DNA of 64,000 nt from Nissolia schottii (Eukaryota; Streptophyta; Magnoliopsida; Fabales; Fabaceae). Under the pieces are notes generated by a model. That model made no database searches and was not told the origin of the DNA. It worked only from the letters and a program-made list of their open reading frames with translations. Shown in pieces: positions 35,401 through 47,800 of the stretch. The stretch is taken from NCBI GenBank assembly GCA_003254905.1, contig QANU01102670.1, positions 703,335 through 767,334 on the forward strand, written 5' to 3'. Both the position numbers and the translations under genes were made by a program. Position 1 is the stretch's first letter. Each line of letters opens with the position of its first letter.

Positions 35401-38400
35401 TTCCTCAGATAATGAAATTTGATTAGGCATGGGATTGTCAACACTGGCATTATCAGTATTGTCACGATGATCTCGATCCGCATCAAGACTACCCCTCTGC
35501 AGTAATGCCAGAATAGTTGGATCTAATTCTAAACTTTTTTCTTTCAACATCATAGCAAAATTCGGATCCAAGCCTTTATCCTGTAATAAACTACTCAGTT
35601 CACGGTCACCTTGTCTTGTCCTTCTTTTCAGCCTAGTTGCAATCCTAGGGTCATTCAAGCTTTCTTGGAATGCAAGAGCTAAGTTCAAATCCAATGTTTG
35701 TTGATTTGCAGAGTCTGATGCACTAGAGTCGTTCCCTTGACTATCAAGACCACTACTAGAACAAACCACCAGGGAATTATTGTGATCCAAATTTCTATCA
35801 TCACATGATGTTCCAGCTTCAGGCTCTTGAACAGCTGAGCGACAAGAGCTACTATGCAATGCTAAACTTGACCTTCCACTATCTATACTCTTGTCACTAT
35901 TGATTCCGTCAGGCAAACCAGCAGTTTGAGACACAGCATTATTCCAATTGCACCCATCGACAGCAGCCATTCCCCTGCTAGCTTCAATGGCATTACCAAG
36001 ATTACCAGTTTCAACACTACTACTTCGTTTGATACTTGAAGCACAGCCTTCGGAGAAGCTAGATGAGCTGTTATGCTCCTTTCTACGAAATCCTTCTCTC
36101 AGGCGAACCACAGTGCTTTGTAAGGCATCTCTCCTTGCAGCCAATGGATTCGTGGCCGATAAATGGCGAGAAACAGCAGCTCCTAAAAGTACAGATGCCA
36201 TAACAGCATAACTGATACAGTGCCCTAGATACCTGAGAGGGAAATAATGGTGTGTCAATAAACCAGACATGCAAGCAACTGAGGTAAAAGATTACATGTT
36301 TCAATTTAAGGCACTAACCAATATTGCACACCAAAACAAATAAGAAACACCCTAGATGTTCCAGCAATAAATAGTGCTGCGACATGACTGTTAAGAAGTT
36401 GAAAACCATACAGGCAAGCTCCCAGATTCCAGTCTACAGGGCAAGAAGGGCACAGAAAAAAGAATTGAGTCAACGAAACAGAGCTAATAAGGGCATAAAA
36501 TTGTCCAAAAAATATGAATATAATTAATAACAATAAGAGCTAATTAAATCACCAAGAATAATAACAGCAACTGATGTAATTGCTCCAAGCCAATTTTTCT
36601 CCTTTGCTGTTAGACCATACAAGATGGAGTATACTAGCAGAACAAATAGTGAGCCAATATAGAGAAGTACAAGATGGGAAACCCTGTCAAGACAAAGAAA
36701 AACAATAAAAACGTGACTAACAGCTAACACTGAATGCCTATTAGAAGACCTTACAATTATATTGTCTCCGCTAGGATAGTCAATAGTGAGAACAGGAATT
36801 ACAACATACCTTCTAGATTGGCGAGGATATAACTCATTTGGGTCTGGTGGTTCAGGTAAACATGTCACAAGACCCACCTCAACAGAATCAGAATAAGCAA
36901 ATTTATACGCCCTTCGCACATATTCATCCACATCCAATCCATTCCCTACAATGAATAACGCTGGTAAGGTTTTCCAGATAAAGAATTACAAAACAAAGCA
37001 AACGGAATCAAGCTTAACAGAAGTAACTATAACTCAAAGCCATCTACTACACCATAAAGGAACATCAGAATGCAATTTCTATAATCAAGGTATCGTTTAA
37101 TAGTAATTAGGATGGCCATTTGTAAATGAACAAAATGACTCAAAAGAATACCATTAAACACCATTCTGCAAATAAATAGCATGTTGATTGCTAAAGCAAT
37201 TGCAGAGACTCCAAAAAAGAAACCAGAAGGAGAATAACGGTCAGATGCCCGTGAACCAGTCGTAACATATACCGCACAAAGTTCATAAGCACAGAGTAGA
37301 GCAACAGCAAGAAGTAGCAGAATGGCAACAGCCCCTGCCAAAGAAAAATATGGATATTAGCTATGAGGATTATAACAAATTACATACAAAACCACATGTA
37401 AGATGCCCAATTACTTAAAATAGGTAAGGTAAATATACTTTACATGAATAATCTATACACACAGCCACTCCTTGGTTATATTCACTAAAGAATTTAGGTT
37501 TAACACAAGGAAACTAAAACATATAGAACCCAAAAAGGAAAGGGGAAAAAAAAAACAACTACTGTATATCTGATGAGGACCAGGTTTCCCTTTATCAGCT
37601 TTGACTGAAGATCTAACCATCAACAACTAATGTACTCTTTTCAATTTTGAAGGAAACAGACACCACAAGCACCACATCCAAAGGCTGCCAATTTGCCTAG
37701 ATGGTTGGAGATCAAGATTATCCCCAGAAAACAATCCAAACAATAACGGAACAAACATTCTCTAACTAACTTCAGTATTTAGAAATTTTGGTTCCACATT
37801 AAATAAAGTATATAAACCCTTGTGAAGAAAACACAAAGTTTACTTTTGTCAAATAATAAATAGGCTAGCAAATACATACTTGAGCTTTGCCACTGGGTTC
37901 TCCACCAGAGCATAATCGAATAAAATGCCAACAGAAGAGCAGTGCCAGCCATTATTACAGCCAAACCAATCAGATCTCGACCCAATATTACAATCAACCA
38001 GGAGCCCCAAACGATAAGCACCACAATTGGAGAAACAACAACAACCCATGCGGAAAGATTCAAGAAAGCACAGAGAAAATGCAACTGAGGACCTTGCAAG
38101 ATATTTGGCCATTTCCGAGCAAAGATCCAACTGGAAATAGAAACAAGTAAATAAAATATGCATATGTATATAAGCACCAAAAAAAATATTAAAAAAAATT
38201 CAGATTACTTTAATTGCATTGATTAAATAAGCACAAAACAACTTGTATGTCTTCTCAAAACAGTATATGTTACAAGATGACAAAGAAAGCGTCGATGGTG
38301 TAGCAAAGCTAGGAGTAATAACATTGATTATGTTCAATCATCCAGTTGCTATCCCTGTGGTGGTAAGAATTTTCAAGAATATATACTATAGATCACAACA

Positions 38401-40988
38401 AAACAAAAGCATGGTTTATCCAGTTTTTGGAACAGATTCCTACCAATCAAAATAGTTCAGATCTTGGATATCTAGACAGGTGCAACTCAGAATAGATACT
38501 TCAAAATCTGTATTATTTTTAGGTAGCTTGATGCATCAATTATCATCAATGTAAACAATGAGTTGCAAATTAACTTAGCAAATTATAAGCAAAAAGGAAA
38601 TAAAAAATGGTAAAACGTTCAAATCAATTACATTCAAATTAGTCAATTTCTTGTCAAAGGTTTCAGTTACTCCTTTTTTACTTTTTTCAACTCTTTATAG
38701 GTCTGATGCAATTGGCTAGAACATAATTCCAGAATAATCAGCAATAAATTTCTTCAACCTCAACTCTGTCAAGGCATGTTTGTTGTCTTAGCTTCACGGA
38801 TTTTTCAAGGGTGTTTGTGTTTCTAGGTCAAACTTGTAATTGGACTGCACTACAACGACCAACTTCCCCAAAAGCTTAAGCTATTGATGAAAGCTCACAA
38901 ATAGTTTTATATATCTAATACACACCCTCGTGCAAGAACCCCTCGTGCTTGAGGCGTGTAAAATGTACAAGCCTCCCTCGTGCAAAAATTTATATTTAAA
39001 ACATTGGGAGTGGCAACAATCAAAATCTCAACATATCGGTCATAGAGGGTCGGACACAGTCAAAAACTAACTCTCCCTAAAGCTTAAGCAAAAGTTGTTA
39101 GGAAACCACTTGTGAGGCAAGTGTTTGTTAGAAAGAATAGAAAAGGGCAGCTCAAGGGGCCAGTTGGGGCTGTAGGTGTAACAGAATAGAGTTAGTTAGG
39201 AGGAGAAGGAAAAACGGTTAGAGGAAATTAGGAAAACGAGAGAAATCCTAGTCTAAGGGACCTGCAGATTGTACATTGAGAGACTTTCAGAGAACCTGTG
39301 GAACTCTCGCTCTTCCACAAAGTGTAACTTCTGCTTCTTGTATAGTTTCCCCAATTTCTAGGGTTCTGAGGCACATTTTCTAGAATCCGCCAATACACAG
39401 ATTCTTATATATTCTTCTTAGCCTCTCAGTTCTAACACTGGTAGCATCTTCTTGGAATCCAGGACCGCTCACATGGTCAATACACAAGCCATTGAAACCA
39501 AACAAGATGCAATGATGAAACAACAAGAGAAGGAGGAGATACAGAATCCTGAGTGAAGGCTCATTAATGGTTTTTATATCTAATCCTTTGAATCGATGTA
39601 CCTTCTTTCTTGTTTCTTTCATTTATCAATTATGATGATTCTGGATATTCCTGATTTTTCTTTTTTCTTTTGTAATATAATTGATTCACCTGATTAAGTT
39701 TCTATCCTTAGCCATTTTAGGTTTTCTCAAGAACAAAAAAAGGAATGCCGGATCCAATTTGAACAATCCTATGTCACCAAGATCCCTAAAGAAGTGAAAA
39801 AAAAAGCTGCTCAGTTTACAAGCTTCCAATGGAATGATGTACGAAATCTTACCCCCATGACCACCACATTGCTACCTTGTCATTGTTCAAAGACTTACCC
39901 TCCCATAAAGAAGTGAACTCCGCAGAAAAATACAGAGTATCGAAAAAGTGAAGTCCGTAGATTTAACGTATCATAATATGACCACAAAGACGTTTGAATT
40001 CTCAAATGTATGATATTTTCATTTTCATTAATTATATTCCTTAATTCGGGTTATCATTTACGCACACTGCTCTTACCTAAAAATCCAACAGCCATAATTA
40101 AATTATAAACCAATACATAGAAGTCTACTGAGAATTTTTCACAACACTATGCAGATAATATTTTCCTTCTACAAAGGAATGAAGGGAAATTCGGGTAAGC
40201 ATCTGATTTAGTATAAGAGATTGTTAGATACAAACGGTTTTCCTGTAATATGGATGTCTATAAACATGTCACATTCCATGTTTAGAGGTTAAGGCTTCTC
40301 ATCTAACATTTGCCATGCATTTCATCAGCAGTACCGCTATCGTCAACGCTATCAGTAACCGACGTTCATCTTAACATGGAACCCCACAAAATTACTTTAA
40401 AATAAGCATAAAGGAAAAGACAGCAAAGCATTTTAGGATTACGAAGCATCAAGCTGGCAACAAACTATTAACGCCCCATGTCGAGAATTCCAAGTTATTA
40501 AACATCAAAAGGCTCGCGCCATTAGAAAAGGCCACCAAATGGCTACAATCCACAGAACACCAAAAGAACCTGAAAGTACCCTGACATTCCAAAATCATCT
40601 TACAGCTAAAACAAATCTAGCTAAGCATGTCATCAATTACGCGTTTGGAGTACACAGCAACCAATGCAGTACATTTTTAACTGTTTCTAAACAAGCATTA
40701 ATTTAATAGCAACCATGTGGCGCAATACAATTCAACAGCATTTCCTGTGGGGAAAAAAATTCAACCTTTAACCATAACTGAATTATCAAGTCCACACACA
40801 TGGGGTAATAAAACACAGATAAAGGGGGGGTGAAAAATCCCAAACGAAAATTCAAGGGGATACCTGTAAATTCGCCAGGGCCTCCAGTTTACAGCCCAAA
40901 GTATGAAGAATGAAGCCAACCCCAAAACAGAGAAGAGGGTCCCCGAAATCACGCAAGCCAGCAGAAGCCCACGGTCACCCCCTTCCAT
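21444..40988 (-). CDS. DEK1: DEK1 (DEFECTIVE KERNEL 1) phytocalpain
   Basis: Thirty exons (5' to 3'): 40988-40864, 38130-37880, 37334-37152, 36945-36810, 36683-36553, 36433-36319, 36232-35224, 35049-34939, 34586-34528, 33529-33367, 31210-30937, 30834-30684, 30575-30464, 30324-30159, 30055-29985, 29862-29771, 29643-29481, 29345-29274, 28336-27959, 27872-27757, 27671-27374, 27140-26821, 26235-25884, 25609-25292, 25197-25093, 24922-24794, 22819-22439, 22361-22224, 22075-21839, 21749-21444. Phases agree; 2153 aa, matching the plant family. DEK1 is a single-copy plasma-membrane calpain needed for epidermal fate, division-plane control and mechanosensing. Domains: N-terminal membrane segments interrupted by a Ser-rich loop (about 330-650), further membrane segments to about 1130, a charged Glu/Arg linker, LG3-like domain (about 1393-1616), CysPc protease and C2-like domain (about 1974-2153). 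Catalytic triad intact: Cys1763 (GDCWFLS), His1921 (GHAYS), Asn1941 (RNPWAN). Introns 1, 9, 10 and 26 carry transposons. The first exon sits 2.7 kb from the second. Confidence 0.97.
23264..23636 (-). mobile_element. LINE 3' tail in DEK1 intron 26
   Basis: On the - strand, broken frames of the same C-terminal RT segment as at 13984-14444: GGATGTTGTGTTAAATGAGT, then phrases encoding VENMVES and [14 protein letters not shown] codons, then CCAACCCCACTTAATAGGAC-AAGG and a GTTGTTGTTG tail ending at about 23266. It is 5'-truncated, with multiple stops. It is in the sense orientation of DEK1 and abuts the inverted-repeat DNA element at 23638. Confidence 0.85.
23638..24408. mobile_element. Non-autonomous DNA transposon with terminal inverted repeats, DEK1 intron 26
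   Basis: Left end TAAGGCCTCATTTGTTACAT followed by AGGATAAAAC; right end, read as complement, TTAAGGCCCCGTTTGGTACA, a 12-base insertion, then AGGATAAGAC. The ends are therefore inverted repeats of about 30 bases. The interior has no transposase frame and includes poly-T and pyrimidine-rich stretches. GGCC-CGTTTGG ends occur in several plant TIR groups; I cannot assign a superfamily because no unambiguous target duplication is visible (flanks CCCTAA and TTAAAT). Confidence 0.8.
26369..26429. repeat. Compound (AT)n(AG)n microsatellite in DEK1 intron 22
   Basis: About fourteen AT units run directly into about fourteen AG units. Likely highly polymorphic. Confidence 0.97.
31522..33153 (+). mobile_element. 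Solo LTR in DEK1 intron 10, with 5-bp target duplication
   Basis: Begins TGTCACAACCC and ends GGGATCGTTATA, a decayed form of the TGTCACGACCC...GGGTCGTGACA ends found in many plant gypsy LTRs. The flanks are identical TAAAT at 31517-31521 and 33154-33158. Length 1632 bases. A CTACATATAAAGGC promoter-like motif near 31682 orients it on +, antisense to DEK1. There is no internal gag-pol, so it probably arose by LTR-LTR recombination. A GC-rich patch at 31570-31630 contrasts with the intron around it. An alternative is a non-LTR-derived insertion, but the termini plus TSD favour a solo LTR. Confidence 0.85.
33733..34251 (+). mobile_element. 5'-truncated LINE tail in DEK1 intron 9, with 11-bp target duplication
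   Basis: Flanked by identical ATTGGTTCTTT at 33722-33732 and 34252-34262. Encodes the C terminus of a plant LINE ORF2 with typical words: ESWVCPATLDAFL, FGRRKEANYL, then after a TGA in place of the usual Trp codon, ATIWCTWLEHNSRGFNN and ILRDWKALLH followed by a stop. The 3' end is A-rich (AACAAAAAAAATCAC). Orientation is +, antisense to DEK1. Short length, A tail and variable-length TSD match target-primed reverse transcription. Confidence 0.93.
39096..39560 (+). mobile_element. Truncated small LTR retroelement (one LTR, leader, gag start) in DEK1 intron 1
   Basis: An LTR-like block at 39096-39437 (342 bases) starts TGTTAGGAAAC and ends CAGTTCTAACA, giving exact TGTTAG...CTAACA inverted termini. 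It is followed at once by CTGGTAGCATCTTCTTGG, resembling a degenerate TGGTATCAGAGC primer-binding site, and a short gag-like start at 39474 (MVNTQAIETKQDAMMKQQEK) that ends in a stop after about 27 codons. No second LTR was found. TATATATTC near 39408 and the gag direction place it on +, antisense to DEK1. Confidence 0.7.
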
Positions 40989-41400
40989 CCCTCTCCTCCT
41001 CCTCTCAAATCAAGCACATGCACCTGATTATTTTACAATCCACAAAAGAAAAATGAACAATTGCCAAATACGGTAGAAGATGATGATGGTGATGCATGAA
41101 AAAAGGAAGAAACTTTGGGAATGCGGGAAGGGAATGAAATGGGTTTTGAAGTTACTTGACTGCAGTGGACTGAAATGGGAGCAACATAATGGCGAATTCA
41201 GCTGAAACGGGTCATGGGTCTGAAGCTAGGGTTTGGAAAGTGGTGTGGAGATTGAAGAAGGGAAGCTAGGGTTAGCAGCAAGAAGAAGAAGAAGAAGAAG
41301 ATAAATTGGGGAAATTGAAAAAGGGGTTTTGGAATTATGCTTGTGTCTTTTGTGGGTATCTCTATCTCTCAGACTCAGATTGTTTCAGAAAAAAATTCAG
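40989..41400 (-). promoter_or_regulatory. DEK1 leader and proximal promoter region
   Basis: The sequence upstream of the DEK1 ATG includes a (AAG)n microsatellite at 41281-41301, read as CTT repeats in the DEK1 sense, as is common in plant 5' UTRs. No clear TATA box was identified, which fits a broadly expressed gene. The exact transcription start is unknown. Confidence 0.45.
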
Positions 41401-43671
41401 AGGAAAAAAATAGAAGAAAAAGAAAAGAGTGCAAAGATTAAAAACCCTACTGACCCTTCTGCTGTGTGAAGTGAAGTGTGAACTATATGAAGTAAAATAA
41501 TAATAAATAATAAAAATAATAATTTTTTTCAATCTTTTTCTCTCTCTCAGAGACATATGTCCCTAAAAAAATGAGAATATTCACTTTTTTATTTATTGGC
41601 GATTAAGAATTTTATTACACCTATCCATTTAGATTTCTTTTTTATCTTCTGCAAATATTGTGCAATTTAAGAAATTAAAATGCAATTGATTGGCGAGAAA
41701 ATCAAGAAGTTGGTGCTAATAAATTAACTTGTGGGCTTTTATTTTATCATCAAAAGTTAAACCTTCTTGTTGTTATTGGTTGTAAACTTTAGATTATCTT
41801 GTGATGTTAATATGATTTAATGCTTTAAATTTAATTATCATCAAGTTAAAATTTTCTTTTATAACAAATTAAATTCTTTAGTACTTAGTTTAATTAATAT
41901 ACATTATTCTTTTACAGTGTCAACTGTCAAGTAATGATATATCATTACACTAATTAACGAATTCATCAGTATATGAAATGTATTAATTAGCAATATATGA
42001 GATATTGATTTTATTAAATGTGAATATAATTTTTTAGTTCAAAATATACATATAATATACAAGTTCTTCTATACAAAATAATGTGTAATTAAATAACTAT
42101 TTAAACGGCTATATTTACAAATTATATTAACAATAAATCATAATAAATTGTTGCCATAAATAAAACGCTTCAATTATAAAAATAAGAAATAAAATATATG
42201 TGTGAAAAAAGCACTAGTCATCTACCAAAAAAAAGCACTAGTCATATCAAAGTATTTTAATGAAGTGCCAAATTATGTAGGGTGAATTATTGAAAAGGTA
42301 ATTATAATAAGAGGTTTAAGCTTTTTGTCATCCTTACCTCGGGCTCCTTTATAGTATAGTATAGTTATTAGGAGAATTTAACTATCAAGTTCAAAAAGGA
42401 TTCGTGAAGTTTTTCTATACCTAAAATGTCATAATATTGAACCATGGAAGAAAAGAGACATAAATTAAAAGCATATTCACTATGTATTGTAAGACTCTAA
42501 TTCTTGATAAAAAGAAACACCAAAAGTAGGTTTTAGGTAATTTTGCTAAGAAAGTACTTGTTGAACAAAGTTGGAGTGAATAAATAAATACAAAACAAAT
42601 TAAAGATATCAAGCATAATAAACAATTTGCTCTTTAAAAACCATTTAATATTTTTAAAATTGTAATTTTTAATATATTAGTATTTTTTTTTTTTACTTGT
42701 GCAATGCACAAAATAAAGAATTAAAGTTATTAACAGTAACTTTTTTAAGAATATAAAGTAAATGTGACTTAAGTTATTATATTTTTAGATATGTCTAAAT
42801 TATTCAATATTTACATAATAAGACCCATGTTTTTTTTATCTTCATGAAATTCCTAGCACTCAAGCTCTATTACCAAAATTTCGACTATTTCAATTCAACC
42901 CGGTTGAGGTCCTTAAAAGGGGTGTGGCTCTTTTAGTGAAGATTATTACCATTCACAAAGTTTGGGTTTCCAATCATAGGGTATATTATGTTTAAAGTGT
43001 TTACATTATCATCCAACAGATTGCATTGAAAGCAAACCAAAGTAACTTGACCTGACCAGAGGCCCTCTTACCTTGTAGGAAATAAGGTCCTCTTAAATGT
43101 ATATTCTATATAACTAGCATCCTCATAAAATAATGGAAAAACACTTGATTTTGTTCCAATAGATTTAACTTCAGTCAACTTCGTCTTTGTTAAAGAATTT
43201 TAGCCCAAATTTTTTCTGCAAAATACAAAAGTCAATCATGTCAGTCTATTTGTTATGAGTCGCGTCAATTATTACCATTAGGAGAAGTGACAAATAAACT
43301 AATGTGGGTGACTTTTGTATTTTGTAGGGACAATTTTGGCCAATTTTTTTTACAAGGACAAAGTTAACCAAAGTAAAATTTATAGGGATGAAATTGGATG
43401 TTTTTCCTAAAATAAGTAATTTAAAAAAAAACTGATTTTTTTAACCTAACTACAATTTAACTATTAACTATATTATGTAAACATCATGTCTTTCAAACTA
43501 CATTTTATTTATTTATTGGTTACTAAAATAATTGAATATATGTTGGAAATATTTTGTTTTTATATTTTTGTTGGGTATTAATATTTTTTGAGTAAAAAGC
43601 CATGTCTTTTAATATTTTTCACTTTTTTTTCCCTACACCATAGATATTTTCCCATTGAAGTTGGGTATGAC
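41401..43671. other. AT-rich intergenic DNA
   Basis: No gene, RNA or defined repeat recognised. Many short A/T runs; short open frames have no protein character. Confidence 0.5.
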
Positions 43672-46600
43672 CCTTTTTTTTTGTGGACAAAGGGGCAAAA
43701 GCCCAAAGGAAAAGAAGAACAACAACTAGCCCCCACGAGGCCACGCGATCTGGGTCAGATCATTCAACAGAAGCGTGCGAGTAGCCGCCGGCGCCATATC
43801 GAAATAGGCGATCTCAAAATTATCAAGATTGTGACTCAGATGGGCAAGACAATCAGCAACTCAGTTAGATTCTCTGAAAACATGCTGAAGATGCACCACC
43901 CAGTTCCTTGATAAGAGTTCACGAATACGGGTTATAATCGAAGCAGCTGTGTGTAAGTGATTATGACAATTATGTATAAGCTTGATAGCACTTAGAGAAT
44001 CACAATCAACTCGCACTTGCTGAAACCCACCATGCCATGTAATGTTTAACACATGCAAAATGCCCCACAGCTCGGCTATGGTAATGGACGTCAAACCCAA
44101 TCTAACCGAGAAGCCCGTAACAAAGCTTCCCGATTCATCTCTAATAAAACCACCACAACTTACACTGCCAGAATTAAGCACAGAGCCATCACAATTCGCT
44201 ACCACCCAACCAGGTGAAGGAAAGCACCAGCAGACAAGATGTTCCCCCGACTTAGAAGAGGTAGAAGAGGAATATAGATTATTCGAAGGGGAGTAGTGCT
44301 TAAGTCTCAATCCAAAGGAAAACCAAAGATCGCCAACACTAGGAGAAGAGTTATTAAAGATAAAGTCGTTACGAACATACCAGAGGTAATGAAGGGCCAA
44401 ACCAAACACTGAGCGCCATTCCTGGTCACCATACCAACCAAAGTAATGGCCTTGCTACAAATTTTTCAAAAGCCATGTATGCAGGGATGCTTCAAAGAAA
44501 CTATGCCAACAGGAGGGATGCAGCAACCTCTTCTAAAACCTTGAAACTACCTCACAATCTCGAAGGGCATGCAGAGTAGTCTCCATAGCCTGATTAGAGC
44601 ATCGGGGGCAGGAGCTATCCAACGAAAGATGGCGACTCCCCAGTTCACATTAGTTAGTAAAGCTTCTTTGGAAACCAGATAGAGAAAGGATTTCACCCAC
44701 TCCACTCCTTTCCACTTCCAAATTAACCTGTAAAGGGGATCTTTGATGTGCATAGAATCCTTACCCGATAGAGTAGAATAAGCAGATTTAATAGAGAAGG
44801 AGCCATCATGGCCAGGAGGCCAGGCAACATAATCATCGCCTAGACTAGGGGAAATGCGAGTCCAATCCCAATTGCCTTCATCATTTATAAAGTGAGCAAT
44901 AGTGAGATGGAGATCAGACTGTGGTAAAGAAACTAAAGAGTGAGCCTTCAACGATGGAAAACCAGGAATCCAGGGATCTTTCCAAAACCTGATAATGTTC
45001 CCATTGCCCACCCGCCAAATAATGTTATCATGAACATGTTGCCAAGCTTTTGTAATACCTCTCCAAGCATTCGATTGGTTAGTCTTAGGTTTGACTTCAA
45101 GAATGATAGCATCTCCGCATCTGTACTTACCCTTCAGAACCTGGACCCATAGAGAATCCTTGTTCACAACAAGTCCCCAACCAAGTTTTTCCAAGAAAGA
45201 TATATTCGACAATCTAGCTTGTCTAAGACCAAGCCCTCTATCTGCTTCGGTCTACAANTCTGCATCTGTACTTACCCCTCAGAACCTGGACCCATAGAGA
45301 ATCCTTGTTCACAACAAGTCCCCAACCAAGTTTTTCCAAGAAAGATATATTCGACAATCTAGCTTGTCTAAGACCAAGCCCTCTATCTGCTTCGGTCTAC
45401 AAACTGAGTTCCAAGAGACCAGGCTAATGCGTCTACTTCCATTAACAGAACCCCAAAGAAAGCTTCTAACAGTTTTGTCAATGAAGTCACAAACTTTTGC
45501 TGGGAGAAAGCACGTCTGCATAGTATAAGAAGGGCTGGCTTTAATCACAGATTAGCAGAGCGTCAACCTACCAGCTAGAGAAAGGGAATATGCTTTCCAG
45601 TTTGACAAGCGCTGGCTAAGTTTGCCAATTAAGCTACTGAAGGTTTGGCTAGTAACTCTCTTATGAAATAGAGGAATACCCAGGTACTTTCCAAGATCAT
45701 GGGACAAAGAAAAGCCCAACTCATCCGCAATCTCCTTAGCTTGATTATGATTAACGTTCTGGGAAAAAGAAATTTTTGTCTTCTCCAAACTTACCTTTTG
45801 TCCAGAGCTAGTACAGAACATCTGCAAGCAGTGCTTAATGATATCAACCTGATCCAAAGAAGCCTCAGCAAACAAAAAGAGATCATCCGCAAAACATAGA
45901 TGCGATATTTTGAGACCTCCTCTACTGAGCGAGATAGGCTTCCATAGGCCATCCTCCACCGCTGCACAAATAAGCTGGGAAAGTCTCTCAATGCAAATAA
46001 CAAACAGATAAGGTGATAGGGGGTCTCCTTGACGAATACCTCGCGAAGGGTGAAAAACCCCAGTACGATCACCATGTCAAAGAATGTCCATAGAGGAGGA
46101 GGAGATACAATGCCAGATAATCTTAATTAAGTCATTCTGGATGCCTATGTCTCTGAGATAACCAATGATAAAGTGCCAATTTAGCCTATCATATGCCTTT
46201 TCAAGATCAATCTTAATAGCAAGAAAACCAATTCTACCCTTTTTCTGCTCATGCTATGGATGACTTCCCGCGCAATTACTACATTATCCGCACCCAATCT
46301 CCCCGGAATGAAACTGCATTGGTGAGGAGAAATAACATGATTCATGATGGGCTTCAAGCAATTTGCAATGATCTTGGTAAGTAGCTTGTACATCACATTA
46401 CAGAGACCAATAGGGCAGAATTGGGCCATAGTTTCTGGGTGATCCACTTTGGGGATGAGAGAAATAAAAGTCTTGTTAATGCTTCCAATATGAGAAGGAT
46501 ACTCCAACAGTTTTCTAATAGTATTCTCCACTGTCTTTTTAACAGTATCCCATTGGCTCTGGAAAAAAAAAAGGGCATGTAGGCCATCTGGTCTCGGGGC

Positions 46601-46885
46601 CTTGGGGCTGCCCATACTGAAAAGAGCTATTCGCATTTCTTCTGATGATACAGGAGAGTGACTCCTGATTTTATCTTCATCACTAATGGGGGGTAACAAT
46701 TCCTTAGCGCAAAAGGAAAAGGGATAATGTCAAGAGTGTAGAGATCTTGAAAGAAATCATGAGCTAGTTTCTTCAGGTTGTCATTCTCATAAACCCAAGT
46801 TCCCTCCCTTGACTTCAACGATTTAATATTATTCTGACGTCTCCTAGCAAGAGTGGAGATTTTTAAGAGAGTTGCCTTCTGTGTT
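43672..46885 (-). mobile_element. 5'-truncated degenerate LINE with RT and RNase H domains
   Basis: Read on the - strand. From 46820: KSREGTWVYENDNLKKLAHD, the stretch before the RT domain. Then RT in broken frames: SPKAPRPDGLHALFF (about 46620-46570; consensus Gly changed to Arg), SPHQCSFIPGR (about 46335-46300), the catalytic box as CFADDLFLF (about 45900-45870), and LGKYLGIPLFHKR. Next comes the Cys/His-rich zf-RVT region in pieces (44500-45210). The RNase H-like domain at about 44220-43890 has CDGS, AELWG and VDCDS acidic positions. A 3' poly-A, seen as T's at 43673-43681, marks the end. Frameshifts and stops rule out activity. RNase H after RT is typical of one group of plant L1-type LINEs. 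Confidence 0.93.
45118..45402. other. 140-bp direct duplication around an undetermined base
   Basis: 45118-45257 and 45263-45402 are identical except for about one base (CCCTTCAG against CCCCTCAG) and are separated by five bases that include the only N at 45258. Inside an old, mutated LINE a near-perfect duplication abutting an N looks like an assembly join and not a biological repeat. Confidence 0.85.
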
Positions 46886-47735
46886 TTAAGAGAGTTGCCT
46901 ATCCAATAATTTTATTATTTTTTAATACAGTGGGTTAATATTTTTAATATTTAAAACAATATGAAATTAATATTTAAAACAATTTGAAATGCTGGAGTGA
47001 ATACATAAATAAATACCAAATTAAAGATATGTATCATAAAAAAAACATTATGTTCTTTAAAAAACATTTAATATTGTTAAATTTTTATTTTGCATTATAT
47101 ATTAGTGAGTTGACAAACACTCTCGTATTTGTCCAATCACATTTTTTATTTAATAAATGTTAATATTAGTTCTGGTGTTTACAATTTTTTTAAGTATCAA
47201 CATAGTTAAAAAAATAATTTAATATAAAGAGCACAAAAAAAAAAAACTGGGATATTGACTTATTGGGATGTAAAGGGTTGTTGGGTTGTGGTGGTTAATA
47301 ACAGACCCTAATGAGCAGTGCAAATCATTTACATATATAGTGGGATGTCTCATACCTCGGAATTATGAAGTGCTACATGAATGGATCCTTTATCTAAGAC
47401 AACCTGGCCTTCTTGTGTCACATCCTACATTGATATAATTCACCTTTTGCTAATAAATTAAATCTTGAATTATAACTTGAGAAATTAAAAGAAGTCCTCA
47501 ACAAATTAAAATTGTTTACAATGAAGCAGTGTGTGTATATATATATATATATTATTAATTAAATTATGTATTTTTATTAATTACTTATTGTTAGTTTAAT
47601 TTGGTCAGCATCACCCTAAAACTCTCTCAAGATTCGATTGTTTGTAATAGATGCAACCCCTTATGTTAGATGTGAATGTGATTATGAAAATCCATAAGAA
47701 AATAAAGTTACGTCATTATCAACAGATGTAACTTT

Positions 47736-47800
47736 TGGTCTAGTGGTAAACATTTGATCTAACAAGTGGTATTAGAGCAACATAATTAGTTTGAATCCCC
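47736..47800 (+). mobile_element. SINE-like tRNA-derived head
   Basis: TGGTCTAGTGGTAAAC (A-box-like) at 47736-47751 and AGTTTGAATCCCC (B-box-like) at 47788-47800, at SINE-typical spacing. Tail and boundaries not defined. Confidence 0.5.

Noticed and set aside
43588-43911. 107-codon + frame at the LINE 3' end
   Set aside because: Antisense to the RNase H end of the LINE and its poly-A flank.
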